From Ophiothrix spiculata (lineage: Eukaryota; Echinodermata; Ophiuroidea; Amphilepidida; Ophiotrichidae): a stretch of DNA of 20,135 nt. Below are positions 10,418 to 18,484 of this stretch, in pieces. The notes under the pieces are model-generated. The model did not search any database, had not been told where the DNA came from, and worked only from the letters and a program-made list of their open reading frames with translations. Both the position numbers and the translations under genes were made by a program. Location of the stretch: NCBI GenBank assembly GCA_000969725.1, contig JXSR01S073467.1; one strand, written 5' to 3'. Position 1 is the stretch's first letter. Every line of letters starts with the position of its first letter.

Positions 10418-11960
10418 ACCAACCACTATTGGAATATTGTTTAATGCAAAACATTTCATATTTGTACTGCAAGTTAAGAAGTCCTATTTTTGAGGGCTAT
10501 GCAGTTGCGGTGTCAAAATGAGCGTATTAGTTGAACATGTCTTGTATTTTTGGGCAATGTCATTAATTCCAAATTGCTAGTTTTTACATATCCTCATGTT
10601 AAATGTATAAAACTACTCTCTGTTTTGGTAAACATGTACTCACACAGAAAGGGAAATGGTTCAAAATGAGGTCACTTTAGTATTCTCTACTGGCTTCTTA
10701 AATCCAATTAATATTTCTCCAATAACACAGCCTGAAGGTGTTTGCAAATAGTAATTCATGAACTTGAGTAGCATGAGGATGCAGAGGAGACAAAATGGAC
10801 CCCAAACCACATCAAAATGCCTGCAGGGTTAAATATGAAAACAAAACTACCATTATGAATACAAAACAGTAGATCAGAGCAAACATACCTAGCTATCTGT
10901 GAATATGATATAGTCTACCTGATCTGCCTTGCAGCACAAAATCAATGTTTATATCTTGTTCAGCTATTGCGTGGTGTTACACAGGAGCATTATTTGAGAG
11001 ACACTTTATTAACACAAGTTGAGTATTATATTGTTATAATATACTAGCTACACAAACTGAGCCATAAGCAACTTTGCACTATGAGTAGCTAACTAGTTAA
11101 AACATGTGGATTCATGACAGGAATTTTGATTTGATTTTGTAATAATCCACATCAGTCTTAATTCACATCAAATATTCATTACAGAAAAATAAATTCATTA
11201 AACTCTGGTTAAATAACATTAAACGGAATGCTTGCACAACACCCAAAAGTGTTATGACAAACTCAGACAATACGCCACGGAAGTGACATGTCATAACTTA
11301 TGCATGCAATACAATGTTGCAGAGGACGGTTTCAGTCACTGGCTCCCAGCAGAAATGGTGGACATTTTTACTACACGTCTAGTCTACAGATGGTAAATGC
11401 TATTATGCTTCTATTAGTCTTGAACCCAAAATGAAGCAAAAGTTACCATTATCATGCCAATATGTTTTGGAAAAGAGTCTCATTTCAGCTTAGAAGGTTG
11501 CAATTTGAAAACAGAAAAGATGGTCTGATTTTGTGGAACCAGATTACAAATGTTGGGCTAATCCTACAGAAATGCCATCAGTACTTCCACAGCATATTGG
11601 TGCCGATCAATAGTATCCAATGAACTTTGCATTATACCATGTGTCTATATCCTCCATTCACTCAATCACCCTGTTGTCAAACATGCACAATTTAATTGAG
11701 CTTAAAATGTGGAAGACAAGGTTTAATGAAAAGTAAAATCAAATGACTTTGTCCCATGCTCAACTGAACAGTGATTTTACTTTGACCTTGACGAGGTAAG
11801 GCATCATCTAGAAGCTACTGGAAATGTTATGAAATGACCTCTTCTAAAAAACACTACTTTTGGAAGTTTAGCAGCTTGGCAAATTTTTACTTAAAATTTG
11901 TGCGAAACGTGGAACATTTTTTAATTGTCACATTTACATTATCAAAACAAAGGAAAAATT
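10418..11960. other. Non-coding stretch
   Basis: No gene or transposon ends recognised. A TGACCTTGA motif lies at 11783-11791. The segment 11315-11395 is less AT-rich and has an acceptor-like TTGCAG and a GTAAAT donor-like word around a 23-codon frame, but this is too little to call an exon. The plus-strand frame at 11834-12037 runs into the pyrimidine repeat and is not credible. Confidence 0.5.
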
Positions 11961-11965
11961 TCAAT

Positions 11966-12005
11966 ATCCTTCCTTTTCTTTCTTTCTTTCTTCTTTATTT
12001 TTTGA
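11966..12005. repeat. Pyrimidine microsatellite, (TTTC)n-like
   Basis: A pure pyrimidine run made mainly of TTTC and TTCC units with a T-rich end (about 11968-12003). Such tracts are length-unstable. It generates the artefactual basic minus-strand frame at 11942-12169. Confidence 0.85.
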
Positions 12006-12008
12006 GAG

Positions 12009-12090
12009 GGTCCGTCCTCCCCCCTCATAAAATTTAGGAGGGGATATGTCCACCGCCCCCCTCCCCTCTGCTTCCACCACCTATGCACAA
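12009..12090. repeat. C-rich block with internal inverted segment, possible repeat terminus
   Basis: Against an AT-rich background there are three C-runs (TCCTCCCCCCTC, CCGCCCCCCTCCCC, CTTCCACCACC) and one G-run (TAGGAGGGG). TCCCCCCTCATAAAATTTAGGAGGGG can fold as an imperfect hairpin (about 12016-12044). The composition and the adjoining microsatellite suggest the end of a dispersed repeat, but no partner end was found. Confidence 0.4.
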
Positions 12091-12559
12091 CTAAATATAT
12101 ACTATAATTTGGATATCCATATACTCTTGTGATATTTAGAACACAGAATGGACTAACATATGCAGGCACATTTTCTGCAGTATAAATGTTTAATTCCGTG
12201 TTCTTTTCCGTGATAAAACTATTTTGTGCATTTTCATGTCAATCAGTTGTCCTTGTAGTGTGGGTCTTACAAAAAAGCATTTGTAACAGGAATTCTTTAG
12301 GATTATTTTCATTGTCACATGAATTTCAGTCAAAATTTAAAATGTATGATGGTATGTTTATTTAATTTTGGCTTGTTAGCTAGTATGTTTCTGTGAGTAT
12401 GAGGTGAGTAGATTCTATATATGAGTTTGGTTCTGGAGAGGTAGCGAGCATGTCAGCAGTATGTTTGTTGTTTGGTATGTGTGAATGTTTCATTTTGGTG
12501 GGTGAAAGCTTATCTTACTTTTTCCCACTTTATTTTTGTCAGGTGCTACAATTTTTAAA
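12091..12559. other. Non-coding stretch upstream of the LINE-like tail
   Basis: No gene recognised. From about 12360 the plus strand becomes T- and G-rich with few CpG, which could be the untranslated region of the non-LTR element whose tail ends at 12828, but there is no coding evidence to extend that call. Confidence 0.4.
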
Positions 12560-12828
12560 TTTCTTTTTTTGTGCAAACTTCTAAAATAGTGTGCTCAACA
12601 TATTTGGTTTTCTTAACTTGTATTTTCTCAAATATCTATTTTTGATGTAATTTTATCTTTTAATATATTTGTGTAATGTGTACAGTATGTAATTTAAGTA
12701 ATTTTTAATTCTATATTTGTATATTGTATAATTTTTATGTATAGAGGGCCCTTGTGGAAAGCAGTGCTAGATTACTGATCTTGGCTACCCTCTTTAAATA
12801 TGTCTGAAATAAAATAAATAAAATAAAT
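12560..12828 (+). mobile_element. Probable 3' tail of a non-LTR retrotransposon (LINE)
   Basis: The end has the architecture of CR1/L2/Jockey-like 3' untranslated regions: a T-rich leader, AGAGGGCCCTTGTGGAAAG (12743-12761), GATCTTGGCTACCCTCTTTAAATA, then a short-unit tail of AAAT/AAAAT repeats (12807-12828). Microsatellite-like tails instead of poly(A) are typical of these clades. No reverse transcriptase or endonuclease frame is present, so this is a 5'-truncated copy, the usual fate of LINE insertions. The 5' border is not visible and the start given is approximate. Clade assignment is by resemblance only. Confidence 0.5.
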
Positions 12829-13440
12829 GTTTTGTATTGGTTTGTATTGTTTAATAGTTTTTAATGTAAAAATTGTGTTTTCCTTGAACTTTATGTTTTC
12901 TTCTTTATTTCAGTTGTTCTTTTCCGTTTTCAGAATCACAGAAAACTTTGGAGCTTAAACTACAACTGTTTGGAAATATCTACAGGAAGCAACCTTTAAG
13001 CTTCCCTGCACTTCAAAACACTTTTCATTTTGATTATGTGAGCTGTTAAAACTTAAAAATGTGATAATTTCTATTTAGGTGACTTTCTTGCAGCAGTTGT
13101 CCCACAGGAGAATGACTGTATTAAATGTCAACTGAGGTACACCATATATAGGAGAGTTTTCTTGAAGTGAGCAAATAATATTATCTCAACTGGCTCTTCA
13201 GTATCAACACATATGTGATTTAATTTATTCTGATGATTTGGAGAGGTACTTTTCCAATGCATTTGTCAAGATTTGTTTGTTGAAGAAAAACTGTGAGTCT
13301 AGAAAAACATTCCCAATTAGTGTAGGATTCTACCGCTGGGAGATCAGTCATCCAACAGATGAAGCAGATATCATCGTACAAATATGCATCACTGAGTCTT
13401 TAATAATTGCAGAGCGGATGTAATATTAAATCACCATGAC
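12829..13440. other. Non-coding stretch with splice-acceptor-like tracts
   Basis: A 10-bp tandem pair TTTGTATTGG/TTTGTATTGT sits at 12832-12851. Two good plus-strand acceptor-like sequences (pyrimidine tracts ending CAG at 12913 and 12933) are followed by a 37-codon open frame ending in TAA at 13049. This is recorded but not called as an exon. The plus-strand frame 13238-13423 has no recognisable domain. Confidence 0.45.
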
Positions 13441-13523
13441 ATTTCTAACAAGAAATACTTGGTGCCATGCACCAATGTGAAACCGCGCAATCTACAAGAA
13501 GTAATTGTTCCCAAGAACAATTA
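13441..13523. repeat. Three consecutive small perfect hairpins
   Basis: Within 83 bp there are ATTTCT-aaca-AGAAAT (13441-13456), TTGGTGC-cat-GCACCAA (13459-13475) and TAATTGTTC-ccaa-GAACAATTA (13502-13523). Each has a tight loop and no mismatch. No tRNA or known structured RNA pattern is recognised. Short perfect hairpins of this size do occur by chance in a 20-kb AT-rich window, so only the clustering is notable. Confidence 0.5.
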
Positions 13524-13575
13524 TCTGGTTGAACTCCCTCTCTGGCAACTCTTTGACATGACCAAGGTTCGAGGT

Positions 13576-13880
13576 CTTCAAAAGTTCATCTAGTTGTTAC
13601 TTGCACCGGTATGCTTATGTCAGGCCTTCTCAAATAGCGGCCCGCGGGCCAAATCCGGCCCGCGAACTACTTTTATTTGGCCCTTCGATCGCCTCTGGAA
13701 TACAGAAGTATATAGGAAAAGCATTGAAAAGGGTCTTAATTTGGCCCTCCAAGATGTATTTTTTGAACTAGCGTTCGTACTAATGGTCCGCCAACAAATT
13801 TAATTGAGAACCCCTGGCTTATGCCGTGTTTGAGGGGTTTAAAACCATAGGTTGCCAATAAAACTAGATGGTTCTTGAAG
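13576..13880. repeat. Degenerate inverted repeat interrupted by a hAT element
   Basis: The left arm (13576-13613; CTTCAAAAGTTCATCTAGTT, then a TTGCACC-like part) is an imperfect inverted copy of the right arm (13845-13880, whose reverse complement starts CTTCAAGAACCATCTAGTT and continues TTTATTGGCAACC). CATCTAGTT is identical in both. The hAT element at 13621-13816 sits between the arms; without it and one duplication copy the arms would form a hairpin of about 100 bp. This looks like an older foldback element or hairpin into which the hAT later jumped. No duplication flanking the outer ends was recognised. Confidence 0.6.
13621..13816. mobile_element. 196-bp non-autonomous hAT-type element
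   Basis: The left end CAGGCCTTCTCAAAT and the right end AATTGAGAACCCCTG are inverted copies differing at a few bases, and match the general hAT terminus CAGGGGTTCTCAAA. The flanks are GCTTATGT (13613-13620) and GCTTATGC (13817-13824), an 8-bp duplication with one mismatch, as hAT transposases make. Just inside the left end is a GC-only block: GGCCCGCGGGCC is self-complementary and CGCGGGCC-aaatcc-GGCCCGCG (13643-13664) forms an 8-bp stem. This CGGCCCGCGGGCC feature is shared by many animal hAT-derived MITEs. The 69-codon frame at 13594-13803 crosses the left border and is not a gene. The divergence of the ends and duplication suggests moderate age. Confidence 0.9.
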
Positions 13881-13892
13881 CAGTGGTCTTGT

Positions 13893-14160
13893 TTGATTTG
13901 GCGATCATGAAATTGACAAGTTGCTATTATACTGATTTTGCCTGCTTATTGACCCCTGTGACCTTTGACCTCATTATGCATAAAATCTGAAGTGATGCTT
14001 TTCATAATTATTGTAACCAAATTGCAAGTTAGGTAATGACCAATGAATTCCAGTAAGAAATGTAGGATGTCATGCATTTTTGCAATTTGACCTCAGTTGA
14101 TTGGTCGGTCATCTTTGACTTCATTGTCTTTAACATCTCATATGCCCTACCGTGATAATT
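13893..14160. repeat. TGACCT-rich segment, possible old repeat
   Basis: The segment contains GACCCCTGTGACCTTTGACCTC (13951 onward), including TGACCTTTGACCT at 13959-13971, a perfect DR1 of the AGGTCA half-site, and further TTGACCT, GGTCATCTTTGACTTC and TAATGACC words to 14125. Together with the 1591-1800 segment it probably reflects a degenerate dispersed repeat. Borders are approximate and no TIRs or duplication were found. Confidence 0.3.
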
Positions 14161-14253
14161 ATTGTAATATCATCGTATCCATTTTATTTAGAACACAACT
14201 ACCTTTCATTTGAACCATAAAATGTCACCAGAAATCATCAGATACTCACAAAT

Positions 14254-14349
14254 CAGTGTAAAACAGGTCCAAATAATCAGCGTTTTTTACCGGAAATCAA
14301 ACCATTACAGGAATCGCGGATTGATTTACTGGTGTGCGCCCTTACACTG
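14254..14349. mobile_element. Possible 96-bp miniature element with short inverted ends
   Basis: CAGTGTAA at 14254-14261 and TTACACTG at 14342-14349 are perfect inverted copies. AT is present outside both, extending the palindrome to 10 bp and allowing a 2-bp AT duplication. The enclosed sequence has several CpG (CAGCG, ACCGG, ATCGCGG, GTGCGCC), unlike the flanks. A 10-bp inverted repeat at 80-bp spacing could be chance, so this is tentative. Confidence 0.25.
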
Positions 14350-14356
14350 ATCTATG

Positions 14357-14366
14357 ATCACGTGAT
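14357..14366. promoter_or_regulatory. E-box palindrome ATCACGTGAT
   Basis: A 10-bp perfect palindrome centred on CACGTG, the binding core of bHLH-Zip factors (MYC/USF/TFE families). It lies in a short CpG-richer patch just outside the possible miniature element. There is no evidence of a promoter or transcript start nearby, so this is a motif note only. Confidence 0.15.
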
Positions 14367-14840
14367 ACGGCAAATGCTCGTTCGTATTGAAATATGAAAA
14401 ACAGCAACCTTTACAAATGAAAAATAGGATATAAAACGAATTAAGCATGATTTACATTTCAGTATTATTGATTTCAATCACCCTTAATATTTATTGTTGC
14501 ATGACATATCCTGTTTCAGAATATATCATCCTCGTCCTCATGCCTGGAAAACTACATGTGAATGCCGAAATGTACGCGTTATTCATGCATCACCTAGTCA
14601 AAACGTTAATACATTCAATAAGACATCAAGAAGTGACTCATATCAGTCACTGTATGCATATTGAAAGCTAATCGCAAACATAAGGACAAGGACAAATCTC
14701 AAAAAGATTTACATTGTTTTGCAAAGGTCAAGTTTAAATAACAGCACTCTTGTGCATCATATACATTTTTGTTATTTTCATGGAATTGGGAGTACTTTAA
14801 ATTATCAACTTTCAGTAGTATTCAAACATAAAACTTTGCC
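14367..14840. other. Non-coding stretch
   Basis: Nothing recognised. A 7-bp hairpin AGTGACT-catatc-AGTCACT lies at 14632-14651. The 74-codon plus-strand frame at 14447-14671 has no recognisable domain. Confidence 0.5.
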
Positions 14841-14843
14841 TTA

Positions 14844-15220
14844 GGCCAAAAAAAAATTGTTTGGTTGCCCTCCACCGACCGACCCTATTTTTCAGCCCGA
14901 CCCAAACTTTTTTTTATTGAAATTTTTTTTTTTTCTAAAAAAATATACAAAACTTACCGAAAACTACAAAATAAAAGTTATATTTTTTTTTTCGATATTC
15001 AACCCTCAAAATGTTTAGGATGTTCCAAATCACTACAAGAAGTATTTGATTGTTTTGATTTGGATGTCGCGGGGGAAGTTGTGAAGGCTGGAGCGGCCGA
15101 TCGACCTAGCAGTCCGTGGAAGAGTATTAAAAAAAAAATTTAAAAAAAAAAAAAAAACCGACCGACCGACCCTCTCTGAAAAAAGCTGTGGAGGGCAACC
15201 AAAGAATTTTTTTTTTGGCC
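14844..15220. mobile_element. 377-bp PIF/Harbinger-like non-autonomous element
   Basis: The left TIR (14844-14875) reads GGCC, nine A, then TTGTTTGGTTGCCCTCCAC. The right TIR (15188-15220, reversed) reads GGCC, ten A, then TTCTTTGGTTGCCCTCCAC: one mismatch and one length difference. TTA lies directly outside both ends (14841-14843 and 15221-15223), the 3-bp duplication expected of PIF/Harbinger. Inside each TIR is a CCGACC repeat on the same strand (14875-14886 and 15158-15173), so the subterminal repeats are direct, not inverted. A- and T-runs follow. The core (about 15000-15125) is GC-richer and open on the plus strand as part of a 92-codon frame (14865-15143) with residues such as CSKSLQEVFDCFDLDVAG. 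No DDE transposase motif is visible, and the frame includes part of the left TIR. Confidence 0.92.
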
Positions 15221-15223
15221 TTA

Positions 15224-16220
15224 TCATAGGGATTTAGTATTCTTGAATTGCCTAGAATTACAAAGCACTGAGATGATTCTAAATATGACATGATTTATTC
15301 ATAGTATCTCTTTATAAACTTAACTCAAGCAGATTTAACTGCTTTATTAAGTTTACAAAACATAATAATAACTTTTTACATCATAGGTAGGGAGCAAAAA
15401 ATATTTACTAGCAGAGGAAGGAAGGATATTATATATAAGTAACTAGCAAAATGTTGCTATGACCCCCTCCCTTTAACGACACCCTCTTCCTAAGAATTAA
15501 CAATATGTCAAAGCATTAAAACATTATTTTTGTCTTGTAGATGGAAAGTCCTTTGTTTGATTCCGCATAATTACTTCATTCATCCTTTGGTTCTTCTTTT
15601 AAGAGGTTATTTTGTCAATATAATTTGAGTTTATGAAAAATACAATGACTAATTCAAATATAATATTTAATTTCACACATCAAAATTCAGTACAACACAT
15701 ATTATATCTTAGTTCATGCAAAAAGATTTATTATAACATTTAAAAGAAAGTACAGTGTTCCATCAATAATTCCCCTAAAATTAGGTCTATAAACATTACT
15801 ATGCATTATGTGCCGACTGACAAACAAAAACATGAAAGCCTTATTCCTTATTGGAGTAAAGAGCAAAATATAAGGATACGATGAAAAAGAATGAATGCAT
15901 CTTGCAGACAAAGAAAACAGTAATAATTTAATAGGGCTTACGGAAGAAAATGGAAGAATATACATGAATGATAATCTCAGAGAGAACTCAAGGTTACCAT
16001 TTGTTGTTATAGTACAGCAATAAAACATAGACATTTAACTCATGGGATGTGCAATAATTGATGACTAACAACGAATTAGCTACAAGCAAGGCACCTCGCC
16101 ATTTAATTTGGCGATAATTTGTCTCCTCCATTCTATTATTCAATCTTACATAATCAAGTCAAACCTTTTATTACAATACATTCAGATGTGACTCACAATC
16201 ACATTTAGCAAAGCTGAAAA
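15224..16220. other. AT-rich non-coding stretch
   Basis: No gene or transposon ends recognised. It holds the longest ATG-to-stop ORF of the window (15714-16034, minus, 106 codons), which is rich in F, L, I, S and Y as expected from AT-biased random sequence and has no recognisable motif. A 6-bp hairpin TCGCCA/TGGCGA lies at 16096-16114. Confidence 0.5.
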
Positions 16221-16224
16221 TAGC

Positions 16225-16422
16225 TATGTGGTCCAACTCAAACGAACCATAAATGCAGCAAACTTCATTTTGCGCTACAGGTGAAAATACATGTCAAGGT
16301 CATAATTTGCGTGTATTGAGGTGTCATTTTCATCCTTATAGTAAGGACTTTGCAAAAATTTAAACAAAGTGAAAATGACAAGAGGCTGTATTTATGGCTA
16401 GTCTTGGGTGGACAGTCGCATA
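16225..16422. mobile_element. 198-bp MITE, copy B of the family at 3625-4046
   Basis: The left end (TATGTGGTCCAACTCAAACG, then ACCATAAATGCAG) and the right end reversed (TATGCGACTGTCCACCCAAG, then GCCATAAATACAG) form imperfect TIRs. The copy shares ordered blocks with copy A: CTTCATTTTGCG, ATGTCAAGGTC, TAATTTGC, then GGTGTCATTTT, ACTTTGCAAA, AAGTGAAAATGACAAG and TTTATGGCT. It lacks about 221 bp present in the middle of copy A (3723-3943). A clear target duplication is not visible, so this copy is probably older. The 73-codon minus-strand frame 16265-16486 crosses its border and is not a gene. Confidence 0.85.
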
Positions 16423-16703
16423 TTGTTAATGTATTTAAATTTTGATGGTATTTGTTTTCAAATGGAAATATTACAATCAAATTCAAACACTGTCACATGA
16501 TATTTTCCGTTGGAATAAATACGATAAGTATTGATAAATATCATATTGCACATTAGATTATTTGAATAAGCAGCAGATTAATGGCTGGTAACGAGTAATA
16601 TATCTTCAATCAACAATGAGTATTGTATTATCAGCAACAAGTGCAATATATACTCACACGTATAGAATTGGCTTGAAATGTGTAAGAATTCATTTATGAA
16701 AGT

Positions 16704-16752
16704 GTCAGAAATGTAATTTCTTCCAAAATAGGTTTTCCATTGCTGGAAGCAC
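16704..16752. repeat. Short dispersed repeat, copy 1
   Basis: GTCAGAAATGTAATTT, a GGTTTTCCAT-like part and CTGGAAGCACCT in this order match GTCAGATATGTAATTT, AGTTTACCACT and CTGGAGGCACAT at 17090-17139 in the same orientation. The unit is unclassified and has no visible ends. A smaller word related to 17141-17166 (TCTTCAATCAACAATGA) lies before it at 16603-16625. Confidence 0.5.
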
Positions 16753-16937
16753 CTAAACACCTCCAATTACCTTTAAAATTGCTAAAAAACTGTTTCTCTA
16801 ATAGCAATATCAAGGCTAAACTGCTCTAATTCATACAATATTAAACACACTTAAACACAATGTTATTTGTACGTCACAGCTATATCAGCACTGATATTGC
16901 AACATTTAAACAACCATACAAGCATCCACCTTGACAA

Positions 16938-17048
16938 CAATGAGAATTAATTACTTTGCTTAAGGTCACAACACATTGAAACAAGCAGGGCTCAAACTCA
17001 CAGCCTTTGGATTATGAGACGACCATCTTATCCACACGACCACACTTG
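16938..17048 (-). mobile_element. tRNA-Met-like SINE (minus strand)
   Basis: On the minus strand, TGGTCGTGTGG (17042-17032) matches the tRNA A box, CTCATAA (17018-17012) matches the anticodon loop of elongator tRNA-Met (CAT), and AGTTTGAGCCC (16998-16988) matches the B box, with about 33 nt between boxes. The anticodon and T stems no longer pair well, so this is not a functional tRNA. Past the tRNA part comes GTTGTGACCTTAAGCAAAG (to about 16955), which resembles the CCTTGGGCAAGGCACTTAA-type body motif of many marine-invertebrate tRNA SINEs. RNA polymerase III would use the boxes as its internal promoter. The tail end and target duplication were not found, so the lower border could extend to about 16900. 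The 61-codon minus-strand frame at 16966-17151 overlaps it and is not a gene. Confidence 0.68.
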
Positions 17049-17089
17049 CTCTGTAATGTCTTTTTGACTTAAAATAGAATATTGAACTT

Positions 17090-17139
17090 GTCAGATATGT
17101 AATTTTCCCTGAAGAAAGTTTACCACTCACTGGAGGCAC
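17090..17139. repeat. Short dispersed repeat, copy 2
   Basis: The same unit as 16704-16752, here about 40 bp above the SINE head and followed directly by TCTTTAATCAACCATGATG (17141 onward), a word whose relative precedes copy 1. The order of the two words is therefore swapped between copies. Confidence 0.5.
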
Positions 17140-17169
17140 ATCTTTAATCAACCATGATGAATATTGATC

Positions 17170-18480
17170 TGATTTTTTTACAATATTGGTGTCATTTTAT
17201 TAAGCTGAAAGATTACCGTTTAATAAAAAGAAAAAACATATATTTGATCTTATTTAATTTAATTAATGCAACATTTATATCAACCAGATTTGACTAACAT
17301 ATTCGTAACAAGCAGGTAACACCTCATCAAATTTGCATCAGGAAGAGAAATTTGATGTATTTAAAAATAGTCACACTTCTTGGAAGAAATGTCATCATAA
17401 TCATATCTAACCTGCCTGAGTAACTTGGCTAATCAAATGTGTGATAAACACTAATCATGTGGTGTTAACTCTATTTTGATGACTTGTTTTTCTTAAATTC
17501 AGTTTTAAATCAGCATCATCAACATTTTCAACACAATATAGGCTAGTTGATGGCAAACTAATATAGGCTAATTGAATTCACAGGAAATATCGTATGTAAA
17601 GCAACACCATTATTGTCATAGTCATCTCAGTACATTGCAATATCTTACTAAAAACAAGATGACAGGATAAACGGTTAACTCCTGTTGTAAGCTTTCTATC
17701 AGCAGAACAGTTGAGATGCACACTTTAAAATGGTACTATCACAATTATGACAATATTGTAAAGTCTCAAATATTGGGCACATTAAAGCAAAGTTGAGAAT
17801 ATCAAAAAATATTGAAACTGATGCCATCTCTTAATTTGTCAGCAAGATCAAAAACTTGTTCAATCTTGATGCGGAAAAAGCTACCAAAATTGAGACTGTA
17901 CGTTATCTACACTCCTAATGCTGCAGATTTAAACCTCTATTTAAAAAGCTAACAACTTGATGAGGCATCGATAATGTAACTATCACATAAAATGTCATAA
18001 CGTCATAAAATCTGCCAGCATGACACAGCACCTACAACTGTTAATTACCAAGATGTATGGTAAAGGTGACATAGAGTACATTAATGATACTGAACTACCC
18101 TACAGCGTGTATATTATTTATAATTTTGATCTATGTATAACTTTCTTCAGTATTTCACACTTATATCATATCATGGTAGCTTCTCTGTCGTCAAATTGCA
18201 GTATCCAAAGCACATTTTTAACCAAAAGGATTTGGCATGAATTGACATGCCTACTTTAACCTCCCAAATTATCAAACTATACAAATAAAACGGTCTGTGG
18301 TATGAAATCTATGAGCATACTTCTAATTGCCTAAACACATGCATGTCCACAACCACTTAGAGATTTACATCTATGCATGAGTTCAACTCAATGGCAAATT
18401 ATGTCAAATTGTTAACAGCATATAAAATCATATAGAGTGAAATATTACCAAGAAATATGAAATTAGGTATTCAAACACGC
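17170..18480. other. AT-rich non-coding stretch
   Basis: No gene recognised over 1.3 kb. The only repeat is a short tandem pair at 17535-17575. The 79-codon plus-strand frame at 18020-18259 has no recognisable domain and AT-biased composition. Confidence 0.5.
17535..17575. repeat. Tandem repeat, 25-bp period, about 1.6 copies
   Basis: AATATAGGCTAGTTGA (17535-17550) recurs as AATATAGGCTAATTGA (17560-17575) with one mismatch. It is probably a local slippage duplication. Confidence 0.8.
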
Positions 18481-18484
18481 CACA

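Noticed and set aside
11315..11390. Possible exon between TTGCAG and GTAAATG on the plus strand
   Set aside because: Two competing frames are open, neither is recognised, and the donor context is poor.
11942..12169. Basic minus-strand frame (K/R-rich C-terminus)
   Set aside because: It is the translation of the TTTC microsatellite and the C-rich block.
12934..13049. Possible plus-strand exon after two strong acceptor-like tracts (37 codons to TAA)
   Set aside because: An open frame this short is expected by chance in several places, the donor-like GATTAT|GTGAGC is weak, and the peptide is not recognised.
15714..16034. Longest ORF of the window, 106 codons, minus strand
   Set aside because: Hydrophobic composition as expected from AT-rich random sequence; no recognisable motif, no conserved-looking segment, no good splice sites.
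16984..17048. Functional tRNA-Met gene
   Set aside because: A and B boxes and the CAT loop are present, but anticodon and T stems are mispaired and the downstream body matches a SINE rather than a terminator-bounded tRNA.
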